A stretch of DNA of 64,000 nt from contig NZ_GG703818.1 of NCBI RefSeq assembly GCF_000156395.1, positions 447,667 to 511,666 of the forward strand, read 5' to 3'. Under the pieces are notes generated by a model, which saw nothing but the letters and a program-made list of their open reading frames with translations, did not search any database and was not told where the DNA came from. This document shows positions 63,562 through 64,000 of the stretch, piece after piece. Position numbers and translations under genes: made by a program. Position 1 is the stretch's first letter. Each line of letters opens with the position of its first letter. This stretch comes from Providencia rustigianii DSM 4541. Lineage in GTDB: Bacteria; Pseudomonadota; Gammaproteobacteria; Enterobacterales; Enterobacteriaceae.

Positions 63562-64000
63562 TTATTTTCCTTTAATCACTGAAATTAACGATAACAGCCC
63601 CAGAAGTGCTGCAATAAAAAAAGTATATTGATAACGAACTAGATCGCTTGAAGAGGTCATCAAGTTAAAAATTGAAATTAATACCACGGTCCCCACACTG
63701 AATGCCACCTGCCGATTAATATTCCACAGCACGCTACCTTGTAATAAATCGCGATCTTTAAAATCAATCAGTGCACTAATTTGCGCCGTATTTGCGCTCA
63801 TTCCACCGCCCATTCCCATTAATAAATAGGCAATAACCAGTAATCCTAGTTGGCTTTGGTTATCAATCCAGAATAGAGAAAATATCCCTAAACTGTGCAG
63901 CGTAATTCCTGCAATAAATAAACTACGCTTACCAAGACGATGATAAAAATAGCCACCGGATATCATGGAAAATAACGCACCCGCAGCGTACAACAACATA
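63562..64000 (-). CDS. MFS transporter, C-terminal part (5' end outside window)
   Basis: The minus frame is open to the right window edge, leaving the last ~146 residues. About four membrane segments are visible, with a cytoplasmic loop reading YHRLGKRSLF, the second-half counterpart of MFS motif A. The GMGGGMSANTAQISAL stretch also fits an MFS helix. An apparent ATG at 63997-63999 is internal, not a true start, as it would delete two thirds of a normal transporter. It is coupled to the SnoaL-like gene. The substrate is unknown; drug or small-molecule efflux is likely from context. Confidence 0.8.
   Translation of the reverse strand, partial: MLLYAAGALFSMISGGYFYHRLGKRSLFIAGITLHSLGIFSLFWIDNQSQLGLLVIAYLLMGMGGGMSANTAQISALIDFKDRDLLQGSVLWNINRQVAFSVGTVVLISIFNLMTSSSDLVRYQYTFFIAALLGLLSLISVIKGK

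Overview
The window reads as chromosomal DNA of a gammaproteobacterium in the order Enterobacterales. The low-to-moderate GC content and protein sequences close to, but clearly diverged from, E. coli fit Morganellaceae, most likely Providencia or a near relative. This is inference from gene content and protein similarity; no 16S or tRNA gene is present. Nearly all genes are core housekeeping genes, and only the ubiK-hldE gap and the extreme right end look accessory.

Layout. (1) 1-10008, all minus strand: recC (3' end off the window), the minor-pseudopilin cluster ppdC-ygdB-ppdB-ppdA, thyA, lgt, ptsP and rppH. (2) 10089-28480: a TPP-riboswitch-controlled thiBPQ thiamine ABC importer, SOS-type polB, rapA, rluA, djlA (minus), then lptD-surA-pdxA-rsmA-apaG-apaH reading right, ending against folA (minus). 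(3) 28684-61482: a LysE/RhtB exporter, then ftsP, plsC, parC, parE, yqiA, cpdA and nudF (minus), tolC-ygiB-ygiC (plus), ygiD, FMN-riboswitch-controlled ribB, ubiK, a HicA/HicB-type toxin-antitoxin pair, hldE, glnE-ygiF, ygiM-cca, folB, plsY, an Aer-like chemoreceptor, tsaD and the macromolecular synthesis operon rpsU-dnaG-rpoD. (4) 61532-64000: an MFS drug-efflux-type transporter, and a SnoaL-like protein translationally coupled to a second MFS transporter cut by the window edge.

Compared with E. coli as I remember it, the window joins three chromosome segments that are far apart there: recC-rppH, thiB-folA and ftsP-rpoD. The joins lie at rppH|thiB and at folA|ftsP. Within the third segment yqiB and uppP are missing from their usual places, while a toxin-antitoxin pair and an aerotaxis-type receptor sit where E. 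coli carries other genes.

Regulation visible in the sequence: a TPP riboswitch with its promoter directly in front, an FMN (RFN) riboswitch with its promoter, a LexA box before polB, a CRP-S (Sxy-type) site before ppdA, a marbox-plus-promoter before tolC, repeated TGACGTCA operator sites over the hicAB promoter, a TetR-type operator over the MFS promoter, and many intrinsic terminators.

No large undescribed system is evident. The most unusual signals are the hicAB locus with its operator array, an FtsP whose twin-arginine motif is broken, a YgiF whose CHAD domain is strongly shortened, and the right-end efflux/SnoaL locus with a palindromic operator. Statements about E. coli positions, lengths and gene order come from memory, not from a search.
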